Shown here: in pieces, positions 10,601 through 20,443 of the stretch
Numbering within the stretch: the stretch's first letter is position 1
How the letters are laid out: the number at the start of each line of letters is the position of its first letter
NCBI RefSeq assembly: GCF_905171775.1
Contig: NC_053494.1
Span: forward strand, 135,534,997-135,598,996
Length of the DNA: 64,000 nt
From: Rana temporaria
Lineage: Eukaryota; Chordata; Amphibia; Anura; Ranidae
Reading direction: 5' to 3'
Position numbers and translations under genes: made by a program
Notes under the pieces: model-generated
Databases searched by the model: none
Told to the model about the DNA's origin: nothing
What the model saw: the letters and a program-made list of their open reading frames with translations, nothing else

Positions 10601-12671
10601 CCGAGTCCTTATCTGGTTTGGGGATGACTGAGATAAACGCCTCATTTAAATTTGGGTGCATGGAACCGCCCTCCCTCCCCCGTTTTGAATTAAAAAATTT
10701 AGTGAGGTGAGGGGCCAAGGTTTCGCAGAAAGTCTTGTAATATGGGACTGAGAAGCCATCTGGTCCAGGGGCCGAACCATCCTTAAGTCCCTTAATAACC
10801 TCTATAGTTTCTTCTATGGAGATCGGTGCCTCCATCAAGTCCACATGACTCTCCTGTAGGTTTGGGATCACTAACCGGTCCAAAAAGGAATTAATCTCGG
10901 AATGTCCGGCCATCCCTGACCCCCGATAAAGGGAGGTATAGAAGGTTTCAAATTCTTGCAGTATGCGTTTAGGGTTAAGAGTTGTTGTCCCGTCCCTGGT
11001 TTTAATCTTGGGCAGAGCGAACGAGCGAAACCTTGGCGAGAGCTTGGTGGCTAGCATCGTGTTCATTTTGTTCCTGTATAAATAAAATCTAGCACTGGAC
11101 CAATTTAGTGATCGTTCCGCCCTAACTGTCAAAGCTAAATTTAAAGCTAGTCGAGCGGCATCGAGCTGCGAGGCCTGAACCGTCGTCTGATCCTTCTTAT
11201 GTTGTCTGCGCAGGGTTAAAAAATCTTTCTCAAGCTTCATCACCTCCGCAGCCTTTTCCTTCTTTTTTTTAGAGGATATCTGTATGATCCTGCCACGAAT
11301 GGTAGCTTTGTGAGCTGCCCACAATATCTCGGCCGAGGTCCCCTCAACGCTGTTAAGCACAAAATATTCCCTGATGGCCCCATCAATCTCTGAAACCACA
11401 ATAGGGTCGTGTAGTAAAGTTTCGTTTAATTTCCAGTGTGATTTGTGAGTATCTGAGTTTTGAGTTTGTAACGAACAAATCACCATGGAGTGGTCCGAAA
11501 GAGCTGTGTCCGTTATGTTAGCTTTCGTAACCAAGGGAATATGTCTAGCAGATATGAATATATGGTCAATCCTAGAGTACGATCGATGCGGGTGAGAATA
11601 GTGGGAGTAGTCCTTTTTGTTTGGATTGAGTTCCCTCCAAATGTCTACCAGGTTATGCTGATATATCAGTTTTGCTATGTGTGAGCTAGCTCTAGTTGGG
11701 CGTGTCAATGCTGTAGCTATAGGTCTGGATTTGTCCAAGCTTAGGTCGAATGCAATGTTGGAGTCTCCTCCACACACTATCATTCCCTCCAAGAGAGGAA
11801 CTAAGGTATCAAACATATTTTTAAAAAATTCGGTCTGTCCTCTGTTGGGGGCATAGTATGAAATAAATGACACTAGAAGTCCATCCAATTCCCCCTTAAC
11901 CAATATAAATCTACCATTAGGATCTCTGTGAATCAGGAGCGGGTTAAATTTGCAAGACTTCGCAAAAAGGATAGCCACCCCTCTCGTTTTATCCTCGGCA
12001 TTAGCCAGAAAAAATTGTGGATATTGCGCATGGAGAAAGGAGGGTGTGTAAGTGGTCGGAAAATGTGTCTCTTGTAATAGGATAACTGACATCCTCCGGG
12101 AATGGTAAGACTGAAACACCTTCCTTCTCTTGACGGGCGAATTCAAGCCCTGAACATTGTGTGAGGCAACTCTAACCAGGTTCGGCAAAGTCAAGTTATG
12201 TGGTGAGGTCATTGGGGGAATAAAGTGGGAGCAGTTTGGAACTTACCCCATCGACATGGAGGCATGGGAGACAGCAGAGCGAGACAAGACCGGAGCCGAG
12301 GCCTGGAACACTATAGGTAAGATGACACATGCACGAACTGGCAATCAAGGAAAAAAGGTTAGTAAGAAGAAAAATAAAAGAGTAAGCAAAAGTAGAAATA
12401 ATACATTGTAAAATATGAAGTATGTCTCCACAACGAACATGGAGGGGAGATAGATCCCATCCACCTTCGTCAGACAAAACAGTAACGTAGCCCTTAACTC
12501 GGGCTACAAGACCAAACCCCGACAGCGACATAGTCCCCGTCCAGGTATGATCTGAGGCGCAAGGCAACTGCCTCAGCCCCTATCAACCCTTTAGAGTCAA
12601 CAAGAAAACAATAGCTTATCATATAACACTCTAAATATAAACTATCACGGCTCAACAGTAAAATGTACGGA
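7687..12671 (-). mobile_element. Young 5'-truncated L1-clade LINE
   Basis: A perfect 16-bp duplication, gccgccgctgttttca, lies at 7671-7686 and 12672-12687. The minus-strand 3' end carries AATAAAA followed by an A-rich tail (plus-strand 'ttttattttattgatg' at 7696-7711), as for poly(A)-primed L1 retrotransposition. It contains a complete ORF2 and a 3' UTR of about 680 bp, but only about 460 bp upstream of ORF2 and no ORF1. The insertion therefore stopped in the inter-ORF region. Perfect TSD plus an open ORF2 indicate recent insertion. Confidence 0.9.
8364..12212 (-). CDS. L1-clade ORF2 protein: AP endonuclease and reverse transcriptase, uninterrupted
   Basis: The product would nick target DNA and reverse-transcribe LINE RNA at the nick. 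The 1282 codons are open throughout. Endonuclease, residues about 15-245: N19, E48 (LLQETHF), GGDSN 148-152, SRIDHIF 213-219 and SDH 239-241 are present; the family's usual GGDFN has Phe replaced by Ser here, with Asp and Asn kept. Reverse transcriptase, roughly 480-800: GPDG, LDLRKAFD with catalytic D617, GTRQGCPLSP, FADD at 717-720 with the Asp pair, and a YLGI motif. A Cys/His cluster ending HVWWECP lies near 1145-1165, as in other L1 ORF2 proteins. The first Met was taken because the endonuclease begins about 14 residues later, with little room upstream. ORF1 is missing, so mobility would need ORF1p supplied in trans. The L1 assignment is firm; subfamily not determined. Confidence 0.93.
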   Translation of the reverse strand: MTSPHNLTLPNLVRVASHNVQGLNSPVKRRKVFQSYHSRRMSVILLQETHFPTTYTPSFLHAQYPQFFLANAEDKTRGVAILFAKSCKFNPLLIHRDPNGRFILVKGELDGLLVSFISYYAPNRGQTEFFKNMFDTLVPLLEGMIVCGGDSNIAFDLSLDKSRPIATALTRPTRASSHIAKLIYQHNLVDIWRELNPNKKDYSHYSHPHRSYSRIDHIFISARHIPLVTKANITDTALSDHSMVICSLQTQNSDTHKSHWKLNETLLHDPIVVSEIDGAIREYFVLNSVEGTSAEILWAAHKATIRGRIIQISSKKKKEKAAEVMKLEKDFLTLRRQHKKDQTTVQASQLDAARLALNLALTVRAERSLNWSSARFYLYRNKMNTMLATKLSPRFRSFALPKIKTRDGTTTLNPKRILQEFETFYTSLYRGSGMAGHSEINSFLDRLVIPNLQESHVDLMEAPISIEETIEVIKGLKDGSAPGPDGFSVPYYKTFCETLAPHLTKFFNSKRGREGGSMHPNLNEAFISVIPKPDKDSELVENYRPISLINNDLKILTKILANRLNSFIKKYIHRDQVGFVPGRQGPDQVRRAIDIISLLQSGWDGNPRQEGLLLSLDLRKAFDSVTWDYLFETLRRWGFGEQFRGLLKSLYSEPSARVKLQVFFSGSISIARGTRQGCPLSPLIFAIAIETLAIAIRSDPDIRGVSCGPQIHKCALFADDLLLYISSPTTSLPILCNLLESFGKISGLRVNWNKSQALNISNHPSVINHLKPYYEFQWAESSIRYLGINLTTKIEHLYQANYPPIFRKLELDLQTWARHKLSWTGRVNAVKMTLLPRLLYLFRSLPIAVKKDQLRSLQSKILKFIWEGKGYRVAQNVLYGLRTQGGLGLPNLFKYYQAARLAQFSAIFAECEKPEWIDMEGLAIPNLSIESLFWSSQKSRPSILSPTLSQSFRLWDGLRHLPSLVSETKPLTRIFLNPQFPIGMDISAFQWWLDKGIYRIGDFLTATGPLSLEHCVRTLDLPLSERARHTQILNFVSSHWSDNFRHATLTSYESWCKQMTEHKGGISILYRALSEVSTKFSYMEAWERDLQMTWDLNRWHKVGLKSFKGLVNTSLAEANIKVLLRWYLVPSRLAAMFPTSSPLCFRNCQTHGTMLHVWWECPRIRGFWNRIFCLIRKVTGVQVEKSPHIALLGSEIPRVSKPIQKLIAFMLIGAKTTLAAAWKQPRVSFLAAKGRISWIMTQEKMVSSISNTRDSFEAIWEPWARHVGVSLSPGQVLTPSGT

Positions 12672-12816
12672 GCCGCCGCTGTTTTCAATTGTGCAGAGGT
12701 GACGGCTGCACTGAGTTTCCTGGGGCTGCTTTTTCATACCTGCAGACTGCGGTAGTTAAAAGCAGCCACAGGCCGGCAGGTTGCGGCCGCCATGCTCGTC
12801 GCTTCACTTCCCTGAC

Positions 12817-13000
12817 TTGAACTAGTCCTGACGTTTTTTTTTCTCCTGCTCGGCTCCTCCCCGTAGACACATGATCAGTGATGCTGCTCACTGATTAGCT
12901 AGGTAAGAACTTACCTAGCTAATCAGTGAGCAGCATCACTGATCATGTGTCTACGGGGAGGAGCCGAGCAGGAGAAAAAAAAACGTCAGGACTAGTTCAA
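12817..13000. repeat. Perfect palindrome, 91-bp arms and 2-nt centre
   Basis: Arm 12817-12907 begins 'ttgaactagtcctgacg' and arm 12910-13000 ends 'cgtcaggactagttcaa'; the centre is 'aa' at 12908-12909. I found no mismatch between the arms, including matching nine-base T and A runs. Outside the arms symmetry stops abruptly. Two identical ORF starts read inwards from each arm simply because the arms are identical. It lacks MITE-type termini, so a recent inverted duplication is more likely than a classic MITE. Confidence 0.85.
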
Positions 13001-13139
13001 TCGTCCCGTGCGGCGCCAACACCAGCTCCTAGTACAATGTCTCTGCAGTGTCTGCCCGGTGAGGGGAGAAGTGAACGGCGTCGCCACCCTGCCTTGGAGC
13101 ACAAGGTGAAGAAATACATTTAAATTCAATAAAAACGAT

Positions 13140-13440
13140 TCTCTCTCTTACCATATCTGCACCCCCCCGGGCCCCCCCCTTCTCTCTCTGTCACCTATCT
13201 TTGCTGCCCCTGCAATAAGATTAAAATCTGTATAATAATCTCAGAGAGGAGGGGGGGGGGGGGTGCACCGTGCAATGCCTCATGAGAGAGATTATTATAC
13301 AGGTTTAGGTTACAATTTGCACCCCCCCCCTCCTCTCTGTCACCTTGCTGCCCCTGCAAATTGTAATAAAAAAAAAAAACGCCCAAAAAATTCCCACCTG
13401 TCCTCCTGCGGCTGCCTCCCGCACTATAGCCCCGGCGGTA
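13140..13440. repeat. Imperfect inverted and direct repeats rich in C/G runs
   Basis: 'tgtataataatctc' near 13227 recurs inverted as 'gagattattataca' near 13288. Each side also carries a direct copy of 'ctctctgtcacc' followed by 'tgctgcccctgca'. G- and C-homopolymers flank these. This looks like a decayed foldback repeat of unknown family. Confidence 0.45.
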
Positions 13441-13472
13441 CGGCACTTTACCTGAAAAATTTGGTTACTTAA

Positions 13473-13856
13473 AGTGGAGGTTCCCCCTAAAAAAATTCTA
13501 ACAATACATTGAGAAGACTGATTACACTGCGGGTATGCTGTTGTTTTTTTTTCTCGTACATACCTCGTTATCGCCGTTTCATCCCTCGGCTTCCGGGTAT
13601 GATTCTAGTGGGGCTGGGCGTTCCTAGTTGATTGACGTTCCTCCAACCGACGCATACTTGACGTCACAACTTTCCGAAAGAAGTCGAACGTCGCTGCGCA
13701 GGCGCCGTATAGAGCTGACTCTATACGGCGCCTGCGCAATGACGTTCGGCTTCTGTCGGAAAGTCGTGACGCGCAGTATGCGCCGGTCGGAGGAACGTCA
13801 ATCAACTAGGTCTTCTCAATGTATTGTTAGATTTTTTTTTAGGGGGAACCTCCACT
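13473..13856. mobile_element. TTAA-flanked inverted-repeat MITE (T2/Kolobok-like)
   Basis: TTAA lies at 13469-13472 and 13857-13860. The ends 'agtggaggttccccct' and 'agggggaacctccact' continue as long arms over most of the element, including 'acaatacattgagaag' and 'cttctcaatgtattgt'. A GC-rich hairpin around 'ctatacggcgcctgcgca' lies near the centre. Ends of the TTAAAG type resemble Xenopus T2-family MITEs, which belong to Kolobok; the assignment is by resemblance. Confidence 0.75.
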
Positions 13857-13979
13857 TTAACTGATGGCAGTATGGAGGAGTGTGACAGGCACTCCCCATG
13901 CTCATTTACGAGTGTGACCGGCCACTCAGCCAGATTGTCATTTGTTTGACTGGAGGAGGCTCCACCTAAAGTGTCAGTA

Positions 13980-14367
13980 TTTTAGCAGCGCTTTACTGTC
14001 ATTTTTGCGGCGCTATTCAGCCGCTAGCGGGGCGCCTCATAGACTTTGAGCGTGCTGCCAGCACAATGCTAGCGGCCCAAAAGGATAAAAAAAACGTCCG
14101 CAAAGCGCCGCTGCAGCAGCGCTTTGCTGGCGGTTCAGCACTGCTGCCCATTGATTTCAATGGGCAGGGGCGCTTTAGAAGCAGTGTATACACCGTTCCT
14201 ACAGGGCCTCAAAGATGCGGCTAGCAGGACTTTTTTGAGCATCCTGCCAGCGCACTACTCCAGTGTAAAAGCTTTCGCATTGGAGTGAGAAGAGAGGCTC
14301 TTTCAGGGCATTTTGCAGGCGCTATTTTGTAGCGCCTGCAAAGCGCCTCAGTGTGAAAGCAGTCTAA
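13980..14367 (-). mobile_element. Truncated 'TTTCACACTG' MITE
   Basis: This is an inverted copy of the adjacent element at 14369-14692, sharing 'ttcagccgctagcgggg', 'gcgctttgc' and a terminus 'gaggcgctt...cagtgtgaaagc'. Its left end is missing, so this copy is incomplete. Together the two copies make a head-to-head pair with a palindromic junction at about 14345-14395. Confidence 0.55.
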
Positions 14368-14368
14368 G

Positions 14369-14692
14369 ACCCCTTTCACACTGAGGCGCTTTGCAGGCGC
14401 TATAACGCAAAAAATAGCGTCTGCAGAGCGCCCTGAAAGAGTGGTTCCACTCCAGTGTGAAAGCCCAAGTGCTTTCACACTGGAGCGGTGCGCTGGCAGG
14501 ACATTAAAAAATTTCCTGCAAGCAGCATCTTTGAGGCGCAATAGGAGCGGCTCCTAAAGCGCCCCTGCCCATTGGAATCAAAGTGACACTTTGCGGCCAT
14601 TAAAAGCACCCCGCTAGCGGCTGAATAGTGCCACTAAAAATAGCGGCGCTTTACTGCTGATGCCCCCACCGCCCCAGTGTGAAAGAGGCCTT
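14369..14692 (+). mobile_element. 'TTTCACACTG' MITE, full-length copy
   Basis: The ends read 'cccctttcacactgaggcg' at the left and 'ccccagtgtgaaagagg' at the right. The interior is built from GC-rich inverted pieces ('gcgcctgca', 'cactggagcggtgcgctgg'). No coding potential and superfamily unassigned. Confidence 0.6.
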
Positions 14693-14984
14693 AAAGTCAT
14701 TATCATGTGCGATTGTGCGTGTGTGCTAAGCAGACGGGGCCGCTGGTGATCCTACTCCCTCTCTCCCCCTGTACAGTGTCAGAGACACTGGCGCAGCATT
14801 GGCAGAGGACTGTATCCATTACAAGGAAACACCCCCTGCACTGCTGCGTGTCCCTAACCATCACAGTGCCAGTGAGTGTGACCTGTCTGTGTACCACTGC
14901 GTGCAGTCACTGTCTGATGTTCCTTTCCACTCTGCCTTTCTGCCCAGTGCTGTGCCCATGATACACCGCACGATTCCTCTGCAT

Positions 14985-15210
14985 TTATGGGTGCTGATAT
15001 TGCTGCATTTATGGGTGCTGATATTACTGCATTTATGGGTGCTGATATTGCTGCATTTATGGCTGATATTGCTGAATTTAAGGGTGCTGATATTGCTGCA
15101 TTTAAGGGTGCTGGTAAGGCCATATTTATGGGTAATGGTAAGGCCGCAATTATGGGTGCTGATATCACTGCAATTATGGGTGCTGCTATTACTGCAATCT
15201 TGGGTGTTTT
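14985..15210 (+). repeat. 24-bp minisatellite
   Basis: About nine units of 'catttatgggtgctgatattgctg' length 24, with mutations increasing towards the right. Because 24 is a multiple of three, ORFs stay open in several frames (14799-15281 plus, 14854-15315 minus); none is credible. Confidence 0.85.
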
Positions 15211-15719
15211 TTTTGTTATGGTTATCTGAAAGATGGGTTTCAAATGTTTTGACAGGGGCGCAGTTTCAGTGCTTGCCATAGGCGCCATTTTCACTAGAAA
15301 TGCCTCTGCTCTCACCGTTGCACCCTCTCTCTCTCTCGCCGTTGCACCCTCTCTCTCTCACCATTGCAGCCTGGCCCCTCTCTGGCTCTCTCATGGATTT
15401 CTCTCTTTTTTTTGGGCTGGTATATTAATGCTGTGGGGCTGGTATGAAATTATTTCCAGGGCTGGTTTTCATTCCCAGTCCGGCCCTGGGTTCCCCCCTG
15501 CACCAATGGATGATACGCCACTGAATCATAGGCTTGGGTGTAGTTCAGGGCTCCAACCAGGAGACAGATGTTCGCCACCCTTCCTTGGAGTCTGTGAGGG
15601 CCAGATCAGCTGCAAGATAGGGTCGCACAGTTGTGATGTAAGACAGTCTTGTGGAACAAACAAAAGGCCTAGGCTTGAGGCCTAAGCAGTACTGCTCCAA
15701 GAAGAGGCCAGGAGGCTTA

Positions 15720-16178
15720 GGCCTCATACAGACGACCGGATCTATCCGCTGGGATTGATCCGCGGATCAGTTCCAGCAGATAGATCTGGTCGTGTGTACA
15801 TCCGAGCGGACATTTGCCGGCGGATAAAAATCCAGCCGACGGATTCCCAGCGGATAAAAATTCCTTAGCATGCTAAGAAATCTATCCGCTGGAATCTAGT
15901 CCAGCGGACAGACTCACCGGATCAGTCCGTCCGCTCCCCTCCCTCGCATGCGTCGTAATGATTTGACGCATGCGTGGAAGTATTTACCTTCCAGCGTCGT
16001 GCACGTCGCCGCGTCATCGTTGCGGCGACGGCGCGACACGTCACCGCGGATGTATTCCGCGCGGATTTCGATCTGATGGTGTGTACAGCCATCAGATCCA
16101 AATCCGCCAGAGGATTTATCCGCTGGAAACGGTCCGGCGGACCGTTTCCAGCGGATATCCTCTCGTGTGTACTGGGCC
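15720..16178. mobile_element. Harbinger-type MITE
   Basis: Ends are 'ggcctcatacagacga' and 'tcgtgtgtactgggcc', flanked by TTA at 15717-15719 and 16179-16181. The interior is made of inverted 'ccgctggga'/'ggatccgc' motifs. The terminus resembles the left end of the Harbinger transposon at 21753, suggesting that element type mobilised it. Confidence 0.65.
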
Positions 16179-16695
16179 TTAGTGTCATTTTACTTTCCCA
16201 AGATCAATACATTTTACTTCCGCAAACTTAATAAAAATCTAAGCATTTCTGTGTCTTTTGATTACTGCCTAGCTATTATCACGTACTTTAAGCAAAGGCT
16301 GGACTACAGCTGGACTGGTCTGTGGGTACAGCAGGTGGAGGCTGAGCATTGAAATAGACGTTTTCTCATTCCTCATTGCTTTGCTTCAGCCAAGGAAGGA
16401 GGGTCTGTGTGCAAATATTTTCGACACCCGTTCCATCATAAAATTTGTACTCCTTGTATAAACTTTTTTTATGTTCTATGGCTTACAATTCCATTTTTCA
16501 TGTCACTAATACTAATGGACCTAATTCCATGCCACAGAAATTGTCTGTTGGGTTTGGTCTCTCTTCCATGGAACTAAGAAGATCAGCATTTAATTGGATA
16601 TCTCTCCTTCTTCTGTCTTGCTCTCAAGGTTTCCCCTGCATCTCTCCCTGTTTTGGTCCATGTGCAACAGCACAGATTGCAAATGCAGTATTTAA

Positions 16696-17192
16696 AGCGG
16701 TGGTTCACCCTCCTTAACATCATTCTAGCATTACATTCGGCATCGTAGCGCGAGCTACAGTATGCCGGTCTTACATTTTTTATCCCCGTACTCACTGTGC
16801 TATTGCACATTGAAGATTCCGACTCCCGCGGGGAATGGGCGTGCCTATGGAGAGGGAGGATGATTGACGGCCGGCTCTGGCACGTCACGCTCCCCGAAGA
16901 CAGCCGGAGTAGGTCTCGGCTCTTCACGGCGCCTGCGCACAGGCTATGCGCAGGCGCCGTGAAGAGCCAAGCCTATTTCGGCTATTTCCGGAGAAGCGTG
17001 ACGTGCCAGGGCCGGCCGTCAATCACCTTCTCTCACCATAGGAACGCCCATTCCCCGGAATCTTCAATGTGGAATAGCACAGTGAGTACAGGGATAAAAA
17101 ATGTAAGACCGGCATACTGTAGCTCGCGCTACGATGCCGAATGTAATGCTAGAATACATTTTTTTTTTTTTTTAATAGGATGAACCCCCGCT
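16696..17192. mobile_element. TTAA-flanked inverted-repeat MITE
   Basis: TTAA at 16692-16695 and 17193-17196. The ends are 'agcggtggttcaccc' and 'gatgaacccccgct'. Long arms pair 'ttctagcattacattcggc' with 'gccgaatgtaatgctagaa', and 'gtatgccggtcttacat' with its complement. The centre is the palindrome around 'ggcgcctgcgcacaggctatgcgcaggcgcc'-like sequence near 16930-16965. No protein-coding potential. Confidence 0.75.
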
Positions 17193-17196
17193 TTAA

Positions 17197-18745
17197 ATCC
17201 CAGACTGCAGGGTTCATAGATGCCTTCCTATGTTGTGTATATAACTGTTGCGTTTTCTAATGACCTTTTCTGTAAGTGGAGGTCACAATAAGCTCTACTC
17301 TAGCATAGGAACAGTTTAACTAGACTTCGGATGTAAAAATGTTGCAAAAAAAATCAGCCTACTAATGGTGTAACATTATCCTTGTATAAGGTCCAGATTC
17401 TTTAAGCAACCAATTCGGTCATTGTATCTTTATTTACTAAGGGATTTAGTTCATACAATCATGCTAAGTTGAAACGAGGTAATGATAAATCTCTTGAAAA
17501 AATAGTCAGATAAAGGTTATTTAAGGTTGTAATCTTGCCATTATTTAGGACTGGCATTTGTTAACCTATTGTGATCTCTATGGAGAGCTCGTTCTTTAAT
17601 AAAGAAAAATGTTTCACCATTTATCAGTGATTGGCTATATTCACCTTTAACAGAGAATATATTGATCCAACTGAACATTGGACCTTTTCCTTGATATTGC
17701 AGACATACTGTAAATACTATTTGGCTTCAGAGGAGTTAATTCTGAAATAGATGCTTGCTGCAGGCGTACATCAGCACATTCACACCTTGCTGCTCTACCC
17801 GCTGTGAGCTTCTGTAGTGATTTGCTGTGTATTAGATTCTATAACAGAGAGGAGAGGAAGCCGTTGTACTTTCTCTGCCTGTCTGTAAATCTTTCTCATT
17901 GGAGATCAGAGAGACTGCCAGTTAAAACTATTCCACTTTGCATTTTCTTTTTTCTTCTAAAGCTCACAAGTTAAATGCAGGTTTCTTGGAAGCATTGTTT
18001 TATTACAAGTTAAATGCACAGAAAACGTATACCTGCTTTTGAATATAATTGTTGTTGTTTTGAGGATAGGTAGGCTTGTTGGATTCTCTGAAGTAAGGAA
18101 GCTGAATAGAGAAATGGAGGTCTTGTCAAAGTATTGGTAATGACTACCTGCAGTATCATTGGGAATGATTACTTGCAGTACCCTGAACAATATTTAACAC
18201 TTTATCCCAACAGTCACAATTTATATGGAATCATTTGGATTTTTACATGCTCACAACAGGATTCTACCTATAAGTCCCCAAGACCACTTTAATTTTGCTG
18301 CCATCTAATTTGAGCACACATCCTTGTGGTTGTATGGATTTTTACATCTTACAGTCTACGTGTATTCTGAGCCTGACAAAAAGTTCCCAAGGCTATTTTC
18401 TTTTACCCAAAAGACTACCAAGAAGAAATAAGGATCAGTGAGTCTGTTCCCTAAGAGCTTGTCATGCTAGAGATGTAATAGGGGTTTGAGGCATTAGAGA
18501 TGCTTTGCAACTAAATTAATTAAAGGTTTCTCAAGCTTGTACTTCAAGTGAAAGGAACAAGCTCTTGGTAGTTACAGTGGTGTATGTTATATAAATTGAA
18601 ATGGTGCAAATGGTAGCATGGGTTATAAAGCACAATAAGTACTCTTTATGGAATAATCAGGGGTCTAAAAGTTTTCAAACATCTCCTTTGCACTTAAAAG
18701 TATTCAAATCACCAAAATCTGCGATTCTGAATAACTGGCATTTAA
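17197..18745. other. Unassigned intergenic sequence
   Basis: AT-rich DNA of ordinary appearance. No TSD-bounded element, long inverted repeat or credible ORF was seen on either strand. Confidence 0.4.
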
Positions 18746-18865
18746 GGTTAATTATATTCAACACTAATATTTGTTTTGTGCAATTGCTGGCAATGTAATT
18801 GTTTTATCTTGTGGCAACCGTCTATAGCCATTCCTTTAACTCAGCATGTCAAGATGAGCAGATCT
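18746..18865 (-). repeat. Unidentified dispersed repeat, copy A
   Basis: On the minus strand this matches 48526-48656. Shared landmarks in order are 'gatctgctcatcttgacatg', 'gttaaaggaat', 'cacaagataaa', 'ttgc(c)agcaat', 'tattagtgttgaat' and 'ttaacc'. The copies differ by several substitutions and small indels. Family unknown. Confidence 0.65.
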
Positions 18866-19609
18866 AAACAAAAAAGGAAAATCAACTTTTATCTCTAAAT
18901 GACTGCTCAGATTCTGTTTTTTGGTAAGCTATTATCTCACTCACAATGAATCACAAGGAAGCCAAGTAGTGCAAAGTTATAAGGTAAAAAGGCCTATGTT
19001 TAGTATTGTTTAAAATCTTATTTTATAGACGTTTGTCCTTCACTCTTTACCTAGTGGATGCTGGTTATCTGGGTCATTGTTGGATTTAGCCAGCAGAAGT
19101 CCAGAGATGTCTCCGGTTTAATTCTCTGATGGACATTGTTGCAGGTCTCAACTGCAGCCACAGGAAGCCAGAATGTCCCCTGGCTGGTGTGTCACAGATG
19201 TAGGCTCTCTCTGAGGTGGCAGCTCCTCAATGGCATTTTCAGTTGGCCTGTCCACTTTTAGCACTCTCCAAGACAGACTGGGTTGTATCACTGCCAGCAC
19301 AAAGTCACCGCTCGTTTTCTCCTAGCTCCACATTCTTATAGCAACCAAAACATATGTAAAACTTCCACATGAGATTCCCACAAGTTCATACCTGCCTAAG
19401 GTGCATAGGGCCAGACTCCCTCATTGTTTCTCCATCTGTCACGTCCAAGCTACTTTTTATGCCAGATGCATTCACCTTCATTTAATTTATTTGAAAACTT
19501 GTCACTTCTCCATAACATGAGCACCTGTATTCTTCTGCAGTGCACAGGTTGGTGTAACAGCAGAATGTAGTAGCTCCTCCCATCTTCTTCCAGATCACAT
19601 AGTCTTCCT
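18866..19609. other. Unassigned intergenic sequence
   Basis: No recognisable element, repeat structure or credible gene. Confidence 0.35.
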
Positions 19610-20419
19610 AGTCATGTGTGGTTTTAACACCGTTTTCATATGTGGGCGGGACTTATGTATTTTTTTTAATGTCACCTATGGAGATTTTTAAGGGTAAAAG
19701 TTTGACGCCATTCCACGAGCGGGCGCAATTTTGAAGCGTAACATGTTGGGTATCAATTTACTCTGTGTAACATTATCTTTCACAATATAAAAAAGAATGG
19801 GCTAACTTCTGCGTGTGAGCTTGTCGGGACGGGGGGCTTTAAAAAATGTTTTATTTTTTTTTTCATTTATTTTACTTGATTTTATTTATTTTTATACAGT
19901 TTAGAAAAAAAAATTGGGTCACTTTTTTCCTATTACAAGGAATGTAAACATCCCTTTTAATAGAAAAAAGCATGACAGGACCTCTTAAATATGAGGTCTG
20001 GGGTCAAAAAGACCTCAGATCTCATATTTAGGCTAAAATGCAATAAAAATAAATAAGTAAATAAATTTGCCCTTAAAGACGTATGGGCGGAAGTGACGTT
20101 TTGACGCCTCTTCCGCCCTGCTATGGTATGGAGACAGGTGAGCGCCATCTTGCCCTCACTCGTATCCATGCCACAGAGGGAGAAGGACCCAGCCCGACGG
20201 CTCCGGTAAGGGGCGCGGGAGAGCGGCGAGAGGGAGGGCCCTTCCCGCTGCCAATAATGGAGATCTTACAGTGAATCTGCCGCAGAGACCACCATTATCA
20301 TTTACAGGACTGGCGCCTGAAGAGATGGATATCTCTGTTGTGGCAGCAGCTGCTGCCGTTACCGAGATATCCCTCTTCAAAAAGAGGACATATATAGTCG
20401 TGCGCAGGTCCTGAAGTGG
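19610..20419 (+). mobile_element. Right portion of a TTAA-type '..gaagtggTTAA' repeat
   Basis: The right terminus 'ctgaagtgg' abuts TTAA at 20420-20423, the same ending as the element at 51951-52889. The left boundary is not clear. A hairpin 'aagacctcagatctcatattt' opposite 'aaatatgaggtctggggtc' sits near 19985-20030. No gene. Confidence 0.5.
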
Positions 20420-20443
20420 TTAAGCATTTCCCCTGGATTGTTA

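Larger units (their letters stand above)
6902..15488. mobile_element. Second hAT-like element nested in the first
   Basis: Right terminus 'ccagtccggccctg' (15475-15488) is the exact reverse complement of 'cagggccggactgg', which is the left terminus once the insertion at 6911-7554 is removed. A perfect 8-bp duplication, ggttcccc, lies at 6894-6901 and 15489-15496. No transposase is visible. Almost all of its 8.6 kb is later cargo: the CCGG MITE, the L1 at 7687-12671, a palindrome and further MITEs. It sits about 35 bp from the right end of its host element. Confidence 0.8.
4221..15523. mobile_element. Outer hAT-like element, 11.3 kb with all nested insertions
   Basis: Left terminus 'caggggcgtatcat' (4221-4234) and right terminus 'atgatacgccactg' (15510-15523) are inverted repeats with one mismatch. 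They are bracketed by a perfect 8-bp duplication, aatcatag, at 4213-4220 and 15524-15531. An 8-bp TSD with CAG...CTG ends is the hAT signature. No transposase was found; the interior consists largely of later insertions (solo LTR, minisatellites, a small hAT, and the second hAT-like element at 6902-15488). It was probably a short non-autonomous element before these arrived. Confidence 0.8.

Noticed and set aside
14799..15315. 160- and 153-codon ORFs on opposite strands
   Set aside because: Produced by a 24-bp tandem repeat; periodic and without homology I can recognise.
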